Assembly (NCBI GenBank): GCA_026225415.1
Contig: JAMFSS010000004.1
Location: 45,102 to 109,101 of the forward strand
Source: Alphaproteobacteria bacterium
GTDB taxonomy: Bacteria; Pseudomonadota; Alphaproteobacteria; UBA9219
Direction of reading: 5' to 3'
Length of the DNA: 64,000 bases
Made by a program: the position numbers and the translations under genes. Shown one piece after another: positions 37,145-46,440 of the stretch; position 1 is the stretch's first letter; each line of letters starts with the position of its first letter. The notes beneath the pieces were generated by a model, which did not search any database, was not told the origin of the DNA, and worked only from the letters and a program-made list of their open reading frames with translations.

Positions 37145-40100
37145 GGGGGCATGGGTTGGCTGGATTGCACCGGCGGTTGTTCATCCGTCGCCGTTGTGGC
37201 CGAACCTGTTATCAAAGGATTGATAATGGGTGCCAGGGCTTTCAACATTTGCGCCGACAACGCGCTGGTGAAGGCGTAATCAGCCGCATCGCCGCCCGAC
37301 ACATGCGCCGTGATCGCGCCAAAGAAACGGTCGCCGATATAAAAGACAAAAGTGCCGGTGCGGTTGACAACGCGCGAGGACAGCAAATGTCCGCCATGGC
37401 TGAATTCGTCAAAGCGTTGATCGCCGGTGCCGGTTTTGCCGCCTACGGGTAAAACATTGCCGTTGGCATCGTGATAGGTGCCCTTGACGCGTTTGGCGGT
37501 GCCGTTATCGACCACTTCGGCCATAATGCCTTTCATCACATGGGTGATGGCGGGGTCGAGAACGCGTTGCGGTTGATTGTCGGAGGCCAATTTCAAAGTG
37601 GTTTGGAAGGGCGTGTTGAGCCCGAATTCCAGTGATTCAAAACGTTCGACCGGCAGGCGAATGCCATCGGCCAAAATAATGCCGACCAACTCGGCCAAAG
37701 CGCCGGGACGATCGGCCGAGCTGCCAATCGCGGTCGCAAGGCTTGGCACCAGATGGTCGAACGGATACCCCAGGCGCGCCCAGCGTTTTTGGATATGGGC
37801 AAAGGCATCCTGTTCCATAATGATACGGATGCGCGTGTCCTGCGCATGTTTCAGGCTGGGGCGGAACAACCATTGATAGCTGGCGATACGCATCGGGCGG
37901 CTGACATCCATCAATTCGCGGTGCGGTGCTTGCGGATGTTGTTGCAGGTAGCCCAACAACCAGAGTTCCATCGGATTAATGCCGGTCAGATAGGCGCGGT
38001 CGGCTAGGGAAAATTTATCAATCGCGTAATCATGATACAGTTTGACCAGATGCGCATCGGACACCGCTTCGCGCGAAGGATGCGCGCGCATAAAGGCGAT
38101 ATAGGTTGCGAAATCCGCTTCCGGCATAACGGAACGGTACAAAGTTGTACGTGCCACGGCCCCTTTGTGGGCGCGGTCCAACACTTTTTCCAAACGCGCG
38201 TTGGGGTCGAGCGCCGCATATTCCACGATATAGCGGCTGAGGAAAACGCTGCCTTCTTCGTCGGCGAAACGTTCCAGATAGGCTTTGCGTCCGGGCGCGT
38301 CGGCATCGTCCAACACTTCGTCTTTGGTTTGCGCGCCCTGGGCTATGGTGTAATTAACGATATCGCGCATGACGCGCACGAACACCAGATTGACCGAACG
38401 GCGGAAGGCTTCGTGCAAATCCATTACTTCGGAATTTTCATCCGGTTCGAAATTATGGAAGACATGCGCGCCGCCGCCGGTAAAGAAAACTTCGGCATTA
38501 TTGCCGGAATATTGGCGGTCGAGCGACGCGCCGAGCATCGTTTCCAGATCGGCATCGGGATGCGCGGTTAAATACCCAATTGCCCAGGCGGTCAGATTAT
38601 CCGGCGCGTCATCGGCCAGATCTTGCAAATCTTCCGGGTCAAGCCCCGCATAGCGGCGATGCAGTTCGGCGATAATTTCCAGATAGGTGACAAGGGTGCG
38701 AAGCTTGGCGGTCGAGCCGAGGTCAAGCTTCATGCCTTCGTTCATGTCGAACGGACCATCGATATTATCGGCCTGCAGGCGGATTTTGTTGCTGTCGGCG
38801 CCGCGTTCGTACAGCACGACGCTCCATTTAATTTTTTTCAGGTCGTTTTCCGGTTTCAACAAACGGAAACCATACAGGCCGATAGAATTGACGAAATCCT
38901 TGTCGTCCATTTTTTTCAGGAAATCGACCAGTTGCTTTTCGCCATCGCGGTTAAGCGTGGTGTGGCCGGACAGATCGAGCCGGTCGACTTCGTACAAATT
39001 GCGCAAGCTGAGAAGATTGAGCAGATGTGTGCGCAAGGCATTGACCGCCTTTTGTTCGATATAAGGCGGTTGCGGCGGTGGCGGCGCTTCGGGCAGGAAG
39101 GATAGCGTCGCGGATTTGGCGGCGTCGTGCAATGCTGTTGAAATCACATTCGCGGTTTGCAGGCGGTCAAGCGTCGCATCGATAAGGTTGTCCAAAGCCC
39201 CGCGATTGGATTGCAGATAATGGCTGGGGCGGCGTTGTGCGAGGATGAGGCCGAGCGCGGCGCGATAAACGCGCGCCTTGGTTTTTAACGCTTCGGGGTC
39301 GGTATCGGGCGCGTTCATCGCGGCGGTGGCATCGTTCAGATCAATGCCGAACCATGCCCATAACCCGTCGCCGATGCTGTTGATTTCGCCAAAGCCGGGG
39401 CGTGCTGACAAAGGCGTACTGTTCAAATAATCCAGCAGGATTTTTTTACGTGCTTCGCGCGTATCTTCGCCGTCCAGATAAACGCGCATCGATGCCGATG
39501 CGATCTGGCGCATTTTTTCCATGCCATTGCCGGTTTGGCCTTGCGGCGAGAAACGGAATTTTTCGGTTTGTGTCGCAAGCGTGCTGCCGCCGCCTGCATT
39601 CATGCCCGGCACGATGCCATGCAGGAAATGACCGAACACGGCATAGAAAAAACGATCCCATTCAATGACGGGATTGCGTGTGACGGGGCCATCATTCAGA
39701 AGATCGCGGTTTTCGATATACAGAAGCGTATTGGTCAGCAAAGGCGGAATCTGGTCGAAATCTTCGAACACATGATTGGGATAGGTGGCGTTGTAAATCT
39801 TCTCGCCGTCGCTGCCATACAGCGTTAAACCCGCCACCGTTTTGGGGTGATAGATGGGGTACAGACCGTGGCGCAGCATATCGTCATAGGTTTTGCTGGC
39901 GCGCATTTGCGAGGCGATCGTGAAATCATCTGCCTGCAATGCTTTGATGAAGAAAGGCAGGTTGCTGTAACCCAAACGTTCATTATATGGCCCGAATTTG
40001 GGGTAACGCATATGCGGTGTCGCGTCGGGTTCCATATCGAAAGTGATATGCTTGCCGTAAAAGGCCATCCATCGCGCCTGTAACGCCGATGTTTCCATTT

Positions 40101-40233
40101 CATTATAAACGCCCGCGCCGATAAGGACGGAAACGCCCAGAAAAATGGTGGCAGGCAACACCCACAAATAACGCGCGCGCGCGGGCGGCGGGAAGGGCAG
40201 TTCCGGTTCGCGGTCGTTTTCGCCAAGCCCCAC
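37141..40233 (-). CDS. Large class A penicillin-binding protein (glycosyltransferase plus transpeptidase)
   Basis: A 1030-residue bifunctional cell-wall enzyme. One membrane helix lies at about residues 22-42. The GT51 glycosyltransferase has YIENRDLL near residue 170 in place of the usual ED-R-F and GGGSTLATQTEKF near 212. A coiled insert follows, then a transpeptidase with the active-site box DLGSTAKLRT (serine near residue 503) and the third box GGKTGTGDQRFDEF near 930. The ENR-type first motif occurs in a subgroup of long PBPs. The gene starts directly after hisS and ends overlapping the IalB gene, so the three are probably co-transcribed. Confidence 0.9.
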   Translation of the reverse strand: MGLGENDREPELPFPPPARARYLWVLPATIFLGVSVLIGAGVYNEMETSALQARWMAFYGKHITFDMEPDATPHMRYPKFGPYNERLGYSNLPFFIKALQADDFTIASQMRASKTYDDMLRHGLYPIYHPKTVAGLTLYGSDGEKIYNATYPNHVFEDFDQIPPLLTNTLLYIENRDLLNDGPVTRNPVIEWDRFFYAVFGHFLHGIVPGMNAGGGSTLATQTEKFRFSPQGQTGNGMEKMRQIASASMRVYLDGEDTREARKKILLDYLNSTPLSARPGFGEINSIGDGLWAWFGIDLNDATAAMNAPDTDPEALKTKARVYRAALGLILAQRRPSHYLQSNRGALDNLIDATLDRLQTANVISTALHDAAKSATLSFLPEAPPPPQPPYIEQKAVNALRTHLLNLLSLRNLYEVDRLDLSGHTTLNRDGEKQLVDFLKKMDDKDFVNSIGLYGFRLLKPENDLKKIKWSVVLYERGADSNKIRLQADNIDGPFDMNEGMKLDLGSTAKLRTLVTYLEIIAELHRRYAGLDPEDLQDLADDAPDNLTAWAIGYLTAHPDADLETMLGASLDRQYSGNNAEVFFTGGGAHVFHNFEPDENSEVMDLHEAFRRSVNLVFVRVMRDIVNYTIAQGAQTKDEVLDDADAPGRKAYLERFADEEGSVFLSRYIVEYAALDPNARLEKVLDRAHKGAVARTTLYRSVMPEADFATYIAFMRAHPSREAVSDAHLVKLYHDYAIDKFSLADRAYLTGINPMELWLLGYLQQHPQAPHRELMDVSRPMRIASYQWLFRPSLKHAQDTRIRIIMEQDAFAHIQKRWARLGYPFDHLVPSLATAIGSSADRPGALAELVGIILADGIRLPVERFESLEFGLNTPFQTTLKLASDNQPQRVLDPAITHVMKGIMAEVVDNGTAKRVKGTYHDANGNVLPVGGKTGTGDQRFDEFSHGGHLLSSRVVNRTGTFVFYIGDRFFGAITAHVSGGDAADYAFTSALSAQMLKALAPIINPLITGSATTATDEQPPVQSSQPMPP

Positions 40234-41604
40234 TTATACCCCCAGAATTTCTTGTATTGTTTTGGCAAGGTCGGGTAGAGCCGTTTCATTTTGCGTTTTG
40301 GCGATCATATTTTTGACGACCACTGTGTTTTTTGCCAACTCATCCCCGCCTTGAAGTAAAACAACCGGAATGCCGTTTTTATCGGCATATTTTATCTGCT
40401 TATCCAGCTTGGAAACTTCCAGCCATGTTTCAACGCGGAAGCCCAATGCGCGAAGTGTGCTGGCCAATTTCAGGCTTTGTTGTTGAAGCGTCGGGTCGAG
40501 TTGCGCGACGAGAATTTGTACCGTCGACGGTACGTTTTTCCTGAGTTCGTCCAGCAAGCCATTGGCGTTTAGTTGATCGAATAAACGGGTAAGGCCGATG
40601 GAAATGCCCACGCCTGGCAAGGTCGATTTGGTGTAATGGCTGGCCAGATCGTCGTAACGGCCACCGGAACACACGCTGCCAAATTCGGGATGCGCGTCGA
40701 TCAGTGTTTCGTAAACGGTGCCAGTGTAATAATCCAATCCGCGCGCGATAGAGAGATTGAGGCGGGTGCGATTTTCCGGTACGCCGAGGGCGCGAAGGGT
40801 GCGAACTGTTAATTCCAATTCTAAATAACCCGTTGTCAAAATTTCGTTGGTCGTTTGCTGGTATGATAATTCTTTTAAAACCGATAAAACCTCGTCTTTC
40901 GTGCCATTGTGCGAAATCAGGCGCAGCAGAATATCGGCCTTGCCGTCGGGTAGACCCAATGCCACCATCGCGTCGCGCACTTTGGCCGCGCCGATTTTAT
41001 CCAGCTTGTCGATTTCGCGCAAAATCAGTTTTTGTTTTTCTGCGTCGATGATGCCATAGCCGGACAAAAGCCCGCGCAGAATTTTACGGTTGCTGAAATG
41101 AATGGTGAAATCGCCGATTTTCAGCTCCTCGAAAATCTGCACGATGATGGCGGGAATTTCGGCGTCATAGGCGGGCGAAAGTTTGTCTTTGCCGATCACA
41201 TCGATATCGCATTGGTAAAATTCGCGGAAACGGCCACGTTGCGCGCGTTCGCCGCGATAGACGCGCTGCATCTGGTAACGGCGGAACGGAAACGCCAAAT
41301 CGCGTTCATGTTCGGCGACATAACGCGCCAGCGGCACAGTCAGATCGAACCGCAAGGCCAGATCGGGCTCGTGGCCTTGTTGCATACCTCCGGTCGATTG
41401 CACGAAATAAACCTGTTTTTCCGTTTCGCCGCCTTCCTTGGTCAGCAGCACATCTTTGACTTCGAACACTGGCGTTTCGATTTGAATGAACCCGAAACGT
41501 TCATAGCTGCGGCGGATGACATCCAGCATGTGCTGAAAAATCATTTGTTCGCGGGGCAAAAGTTCCAAAGTTCCGGCGGCGGTGCGTGGGGGGATCATAT
41601 TCAT
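40234..41604 (-). CDS. hisS: Histidyl-tRNA synthetase HisS
   Basis: A 456-residue class II synthetase charging tRNA-His. It starts NMIPPRTAAGTLELLPREQMI; motif 2 lies in QRVYRGERAQRGRFREFYQC; the histidine-A motif is LNLSIARGLDYYTGTVYET; motif 3 reads GVGISIGLTRLF; and an anticodon-binding domain ends the protein (VQILVAQLDPTLQQQSLKLA). An ATG two codons inside is an equally possible start. It is divergent from dsbB and heads the minus-strand run hisS - PBP - ialB-like. Confidence 0.96.
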   Translation of the reverse strand: MNMIPPRTAAGTLELLPREQMIFQHMLDVIRRSYERFGFIQIETPVFEVKDVLLTKEGGETEKQVYFVQSTGGMQQGHEPDLALRFDLTVPLARYVAEHERDLAFPFRRYQMQRVYRGERAQRGRFREFYQCDIDVIGKDKLSPAYDAEIPAIIVQIFEELKIGDFTIHFSNRKILRGLLSGYGIIDAEKQKLILREIDKLDKIGAAKVRDAMVALGLPDGKADILLRLISHNGTKDEVLSVLKELSYQQTTNEILTTGYLELELTVRTLRALGVPENRTRLNLSIARGLDYYTGTVYETLIDAHPEFGSVCSGGRYDDLASHYTKSTLPGVGISIGLTRLFDQLNANGLLDELRKNVPSTVQILVAQLDPTLQQQSLKLASTLRALGFRVETWLEVSKLDKQIKYADKNGIPVVLLQGGDELAKNTVVVKNMIAKTQNETALPDLAKTIQEILGV

Positions 41605-41706
41605 TCATGGTTTGAGGTTCGGGATAGAAACTAGAGAAATTCACGCACAGTTTCAAACATATATATAGGTCTTGAAACGCCGGTTTTTACTGCGTAACTT
41701 GCCTGC

Positions 41707-42216
41707 ATGTTTTCTTGCATCGAAAAATCCCTGTCTTACCCTTTATCCGCGCGGCTTTTGCTGGCGGCCAGCCTTGGTTCGCTGGCTTTCGTCTTTGTCA
41801 TGCAATTCGGGTTTGGCTTGGCACCTTGCGTTCTCTGCCTGTGGCAACGGGTGCCTTTTGGCGTTGTGGCGGCTTTGTCCTTGTCTGTGTTGCTATTGCG
41901 GCCACACCCGCCTGTCGCGGCGCTGCTGTTTGCTTTGTGCGCGGTTGCCTGTCTTGTCGGTATGGGGTTGGCGATTTTCCATACTGGCGTTGAACAACAT
42001 TGGTGGCTGGGTACTGCGGGTTGCGCGGTTCAGCCTTTGCATGGCGGATCGGCGGAAGATATCCGCAAATCCTTGCTGCAAACCATCACGCCGCGTTGCG
42101 ATGAGGTGGTGTGGACATTTTTGGGTCTGTCCATGGCCAATCTGAATATCGGCTGGTCACTGGCCTGCGCGTTTTTTGGTGCCGCCTCTGCCGCGCAGGT
42201 CTTGCAAAAATCGTGA
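41707..42216 (+). CDS. dsbB: Disulfide bond formation protein DsbB
   Basis: A 169-residue inner-membrane protein with four hydrophobic helices. The first redox pair is CVLC (Cys41, Cys44), following FGFGLAPC, and the second pair is Cys106 and Cys131 in the second periplasmic loop. The family re-oxidises DsbA and passes electrons to quinone. It stands alone between divergent hisS and the flagellar hook gene. No dsbA is in the window. Confidence 0.9.
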   Translation: MFSCIEKSLSYPLSARLLLAASLGSLAFVFVMQFGFGLAPCVLCLWQRVPFGVVAALSLSVLLLRPHPPVAALLFALCAVACLVGMGLAIFHTGVEQHWWLGTAGCAVQPLHGGSAEDIRKSLLQTITPRCDEVVWTFLGLSMANLNIGWSLACAFFGAASAAQVLQKS

Positions 42217-42241
42217 AAAAGATTCCTGTCTCAAGGGGTTA

Positions 42242-42260
42242 TGGGGCAATAATTGCCCCA
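42242..42260. repeat. Palindrome between dsbB and flgE
   Basis: TGGGGCAATAATTGCCCCA is a perfect palindrome around one central base, 26 bases after the dsbB stop and about 55 bases before the sigma-54 site. No T tract follows on the plus strand. It may be a weak terminator or a binding site. Confidence 0.4.
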
Positions 42261-42312
42261 AAATACGACTCGCGAAATAAAAAAAATATAAGAAAAACAA
42301 TGGAATGTGGGC

Positions 42313-42328
42313 TTGGCACAGCCTTTGC
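42313..42328 (+). promoter_or_regulatory. Sigma-54 promoter of flgE
   Basis: TTGGCACAGCCTTTGC has the -24 GG and -12 GC separated by exactly 10 bases and matches the consensus TGGCAC-N5-TTGC perfectly. It lies 64 bases before the flgE ATG. Hook genes of many alphaproteobacteria use RpoN promoters with an FlbD-type activator. Confidence 0.88.
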
Positions 42329-42391
42329 TCATACTCGTTTGGGATTACTCTTCCTGTCCATCTGGGGCGGGATCAACCAACGAGGTGTCAG

Positions 42392-43702
42392 ATGTCTTCA
42401 CTTTTCGCAGCCCTGGGCGTTGCCGTTTCCGGTCTTAACGCGCAATCACAGTCCATTGGCAATATTTCCGACAATTTGGCGAATTCGGAAACCACGGGTT
42501 TCAAGGATATCGGCACGAGCTTTGAAGATTTGGTAACCGCGTCCAGCGCGACTAACAACAGCCCCGGTGGCGTTGCCGCAACGCCGCAATATCAAAATGA
42601 TGTGCAGGGCAATATCGCCTCGACCTCGACCACCACCAATCTGGCGATTTCCGGTCAGGGTTATTTCGAAGTTTCCAGCGCGGCGCAAACCGCATCCGGC
42701 AGCACCGAATTTACCGGCACGTATTTTACGCGTGCCGGCGATTTTACCCAGAACAAGGATGGGTATCTGGTTAATAGCGCGGGCTATTATCTGGAAGGTT
42801 ATTCGATCGCGCAGGATGGATCCGTCAATACATCAACGGTATCGCCGATCCAGATTTCGTCATTGCTGGATAACCCGGTTCCTACATCGGCCGTCACCTA
42901 TGCCGCCAATTTGCCGGCCAGCGCAGCAACGGGTTATACGTCGACAGCCTCGACAGTCGAAGTTTATGACGCGTTGGGTACAGAGCATCAAATGAGCCTG
43001 ACCTGGACCAAAACAGCTACCAACCAATGGAGCGTAACAGTTGATGTTGCCGATGGCGCCGGCGCCACAGGTAGCGATTACACCGCGACAATTCCCGTAA
43101 CTTTTAACAGCGGTTCCCCTGCGGGTACGATTGCCGGTATTTCTGCCGGTACCGGAACCTTTAGCATTGATGCTAATGGCGCGAATGAAGCGGGTGTCAG
43201 TTTTAGCCTGGATTTCCCTGGCTCGAGCGCGCAAACGGTCGACCTTAATCTCGGCACATTAAATGCGGCGACGGGCGTGACCCAATATGCCAATTCCAGC
43301 AACACGGTTTCGGTGTCGTCGATTGCGCAAAACGGTTTGGGACAGGGTTCGTTCAGCAGCATCGGCATCGACGCCAGCGGCGTTGTGTCGATCAACTATA
43401 CCAATGGCAGTACGCGGTCGATTTACCAGATACCGATTGCCCAGTTTAACTCGCCGGACAATTTACAACGCGTGTCGGGCAGTGTTTATTCGGCCACCCT
43501 TGCGTCAGGGTCATCCAATCTGCATTTGGCGGGCACGAACGGGGCGGGCACCATTTCAAGTAGTTCCTTGGAAGCGTCGGATGTCGATATCGCCAACGAG
43601 TTCACGGAAATGATTCAATCGCAGCAGGTCTATTCCGCCAACGCCAAGGTGGTGACCACGGTTAACAGCATGTTGAATACCATTATTCAGGCCGTTCAAT
43701 AA
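42392..43702 (+). CDS. flgE: Flagellar hook protein FlgE
   Basis: A 436-residue axial protein. The N-terminal rod/hook signature SLFAALGVAVSGLNAQSQSIGNISDNLANSETTGFKD is followed by a Ser/Thr/Ala-rich middle with GYFEVSS and TRAGDFTQNKDGYLVNSAGYYLEGY, and the C-terminal coiled segment EFTEMIQSQQVYSANAKVV then TTVNSMLNTIIQAVQ. It forms the flexible hook. The ATG at 42392 has a GAGG site; an in-frame upstream ATG at 42305 would place the sigma-54 promoter inside the gene. flgK follows after 59 bases. Confidence 0.93.
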   Translation: MSSLFAALGVAVSGLNAQSQSIGNISDNLANSETTGFKDIGTSFEDLVTASSATNNSPGGVAATPQYQNDVQGNIASTSTTTNLAISGQGYFEVSSAAQTASGSTEFTGTYFTRAGDFTQNKDGYLVNSAGYYLEGYSIAQDGSVNTSTVSPIQISSLLDNPVPTSAVTYAANLPASAATGYTSTASTVEVYDALGTEHQMSLTWTKTATNQWSVTVDVADGAGATGSDYTATIPVTFNSGSPAGTIAGISAGTGTFSIDANGANEAGVSFSLDFPGSSAQTVDLNLGTLNAATGVTQYANSSNTVSVSSIAQNGLGQGSFSSIGIDASGVVSINYTNGSTRSIYQIPIAQFNSPDNLQRVSGSVYSATLASGSSNLHLAGTNGAGTISSSSLEASDVDIANEFTEMIQSQQVYSANAKVVTTVNSMLNTIIQAVQ

Positions 43703-43761
43703 TCCAGCGCGAAGACGGGTAGGGCGAACCCCTGCCTGTCTTCTGCCAAGAGGAGTTCTTT

Positions 43762-45195
43762 ATGTCACTTTCAGGTGCGCTTTCTGTCGCCCTTTCCGGC
43801 CTGCAAGTCAGCACAACCGCAGTGCAGGTTATATCGGGCAATGTGTCGAACGCCGACACGGTGGGCTATACGGAAAAAACCCTTAATCTTACGCCGGTTG
43901 TTTCGGGTTCGACTTTGGGCGGCGTGCAGATTGCCAGCTATAGCCGCGCCAGCGATAGTGTTTTATCGGCGACGTTGAACAGTTCGACATCAAGCGCGTC
44001 TTATCTCAGCACGCAAAACGGCTATATGGAAAATGTGCAATCCATTTTGGATTCCACATCGACGCCACCGGCTTTGTCTTCCGCGCTCAGCAATTTTCAG
44101 GCGGCATGGACACAATATTCGGCTTCGCCCAGCGATCCGACATTGAAGGCCAGCGTGGTGTCGACGGGACAGGCTTTGGCCAATACCATCAACAGCATCG
44201 CCTCGCAAACAGCGACATTGCAAACTAATGTGCAAGATGATCTGTCGACCAATGTGGCGTCGCTTAATTCGGATTTGTCGCAAGTTCAGGCTTTGAATGT
44301 GCAGATTACGGCGGCACAGGCCAATGGCCAGCCGATCGTGAATTTGCAGGATAGCCGGGACGATCTGGTCGGGAAAATCGCGCAATTCACCAATGTGACG
44401 GAAATTCAACGTAACAACGGGCAGATCGCGCTTTATACCTCCAGCGGTACACCTTTGGTGGACGGGCAGGCGCAAGTGTTCAGCGTCGGCAGCGATCAGG
44501 ACAGCGTTGTGAACAGCGTCGGTGCCAATGTCAGCAGCGCTTTATCGGGCGGTTCATTGCAGGCGCAGACCGATTTTCTGTCGCCCACATCCAGCAACGC
44601 GAATGGCGTCGGCGTTATCACCAATATGCAATCACAGCTGCAAAATTTTGCCAATATGTTTATCAGTACGGCGTCGGGAAGTTTTGCCGACCAGTATAAC
44701 AGCGCGACCACGGCAACCGGCGATCAGGCAAGCAGTTTCTTTACGGCGGGTACCGCCAGCAACGGGTTGCCCGATCTGGCTTCCTTTGCGGTTAACGCGT
44801 CGTTGGTTAGCGGTGCGACAAGTGTGAAAGCTGGTGCTGCCACCGCCATCACCAATGCGTTTAACGCCACCAATCTTTCGATTAACAGCACCACAAACGC
44901 GACCAGCAGCACATTCAGCGCCGGTGGGTTGACGGCACAAAACCAAACTTATTCCGGCGTTGCGACGGCGATTTTGTCGGGCTTCCAGCAAGCCGCGAAT
45001 ACGATCCAGTCGCAAAGCGCAACGGCAACGACCCAGCAAACCTATTATCAAAATGCCTTATCCAGCGAAACCGGCGTGAACACGGATACCGAGCTGGTCA
45101 ATCTGACCAGCTGGGAAAACAGCTATGCGGCATCGGCGCATGTGATTTCCATTATTCAGCAGATGATGCAAACTTTGACGACCATGGTGACCTGA
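43762..45195 (+). CDS. flgK: Flagellar hook-associated protein 1, FlgK
   Basis: A 477-residue hook-filament junction protein. The N-terminus SLSGALSVALSGLQVSTTAVQVISGNVSNADTVGYTEK is the axial-family signature; the early region EIQRNNGQIALYTSSGTPLVDG is FlgK-like; and the C-terminus has GVNTDTELVNLTSWENSYAA then SAHVISIIQQMMQTLTTMV, characteristic of FlgK. An AGGAG site precedes the ATG. It is followed by flgL with one base between stop and start. Confidence 0.92.
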   Translation: MSLSGALSVALSGLQVSTTAVQVISGNVSNADTVGYTEKTLNLTPVVSGSTLGGVQIASYSRASDSVLSATLNSSTSSASYLSTQNGYMENVQSILDSTSTPPALSSALSNFQAAWTQYSASPSDPTLKASVVSTGQALANTINSIASQTATLQTNVQDDLSTNVASLNSDLSQVQALNVQITAAQANGQPIVNLQDSRDDLVGKIAQFTNVTEIQRNNGQIALYTSSGTPLVDGQAQVFSVGSDQDSVVNSVGANVSSALSGGSLQAQTDFLSPTSSNANGVGVITNMQSQLQNFANMFISTASGSFADQYNSATTATGDQASSFFTAGTASNGLPDLASFAVNASLVSGATSVKAGAATAITNAFNATNLSINSTTNATSSTFSAGGLTAQNQTYSGVATAILSGFQQAANTIQSQSATATTQQTYYQNALSSETGVNTDTELVNLTSWENSYAASAHVISIIQQMMQTLTTMVT

Positions 45196-45196
45196 T

Positions 45197-46402
45197 ATGA
45201 CAATCTCATCCATAAGTAATCTGAGCGTGCAAGGCACCCTGACATCCGTGTTGCAGGCCGAACAATCAAGCCTGACAACATTAACGACGCAATTATCGAC
45301 GCAACAACAATATACGGATCTGACCGATTACACGCCCAGCCAGGCGCGCAATCTTATCAGCCTGCAAAGCACTGCCACACAGCGGCAGGCTTATCTAAGC
45401 GTTATCGGCACCGTCAGCACGAACCTGTCGGTCTATGACACGACATTGACCGATCTGGAATCCGTCGCGGCGCAGGCGCAGACGATCGTTAATAATAATC
45501 AGAGCTTCAACGCCGATAGCGCATCGAACGTAAGCATTGAATCCGGCAATTATCTGCAATCGGTCACCGCCGATCTTAATCAGGAAATCAATGGCCGCTA
45601 TATTTATTCCGGCACGCGCTATACAACAGCGCCAGTACAGGATTTGGCGACTCTTTCCACCTCGTCGTTGACCCCGACCATCCAAACCGACGGGTCGACC
45701 TTGCCGACCTATGACAGTGAATCCAGCCTGGTGGGTGCCGTATCCGGCCAAACCATCAACATCACCGGCACGCCGATCGCGGGCCAGGAGATGACGATTA
45801 CCATTAATAATTCCGCCTATAATTACACGGTGCAGGCGGGCGATACGGCCACGGATGTTGCCGCCAATTTCGCCGCGGAAATATCGGGTGGCGGCGTGCC
45901 GACTACCAATTCCGGCGGCGTGCTGACAGTCGACCCCAGCGGCACGATTAACAGCACCAATGTGACAACGACAGATGCCGCTTCCTACACAACCGATCAG
46001 GCCAGCATCGATACGGGCTTTACGGTCAATTACGGCCTCAGCAGCAACAATCCGGCTTTCCAGCAATTGATTGCGGGCCTGCGTTATTTGCAGGCCGCCG
46101 GGCAATCGACGGACTCGGCGACATATACAAGCAATATGCAGCAGGCTTCATCGCTTATTACATCCGCGATTTCCAGTTTGCAGGCGGTGCATACGGCGGT
46201 GGCCAATAATATCAATGTGATGACCAGCGAAACGGCATCGCAAAATGCGGCGATAACCAGCCTGACCAATCAGGTTGCCGATATCCAGCAAGTGGATGTC
46301 ACGCAGGTCAGCACCGAAATCACCGCCCTGCAAACCATTTTACAGGCTTCGTATTTGGTGACCGGTGATATCGAAAAACTGTCGATCGTCAGTTATTTGT
46401 AA
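45197..46402 (+). CDS. flgL: Flagellar hook-associated protein 3, FlgL-like
   Basis: A 401-residue flagellin-superfamily protein. The N-terminal helices are less conserved than in enterobacteria but NGRYIYSGTRYTTAPVQDL (FSG-like) is the FlgL hallmark near residue 135, and the middle carries a Thr/Ser-rich insertion including ISGGGVPTTNSGGVLTVDPSG. The C-terminal helix ends QTILQASYLVTGDIEKLSIVSYL. Position directly after flgK supports the call. Confidence 0.87.
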   Translation: MTISSISNLSVQGTLTSVLQAEQSSLTTLTTQLSTQQQYTDLTDYTPSQARNLISLQSTATQRQAYLSVIGTVSTNLSVYDTTLTDLESVAAQAQTIVNNNQSFNADSASNVSIESGNYLQSVTADLNQEINGRYIYSGTRYTTAPVQDLATLSTSSLTPTIQTDGSTLPTYDSESSLVGAVSGQTINITGTPIAGQEMTITINNSAYNYTVQAGDTATDVAANFAAEISGGGVPTTNSGGVLTVDPSGTINSTNVTTTDAASYTTDQASIDTGFTVNYGLSSNNPAFQQLIAGLRYLQAAGQSTDSATYTSNMQQASSLITSAISSLQAVHTAVANNINVMTSETASQNAAITSLTNQVADIQQVDVTQVSTEITALQTILQASYLVTGDIEKLSIVSYL

Positions 46403-46440
46403 TTTTTTTCCTATAGTCCAACCCTTAGAAGGAGTCTAAC

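Noticed and set aside
42242..42260. Intrinsic terminator of dsbB
   Set aside because: The palindrome is perfect but is followed by A, not T, on the coding strand; listed only as a palindrome.
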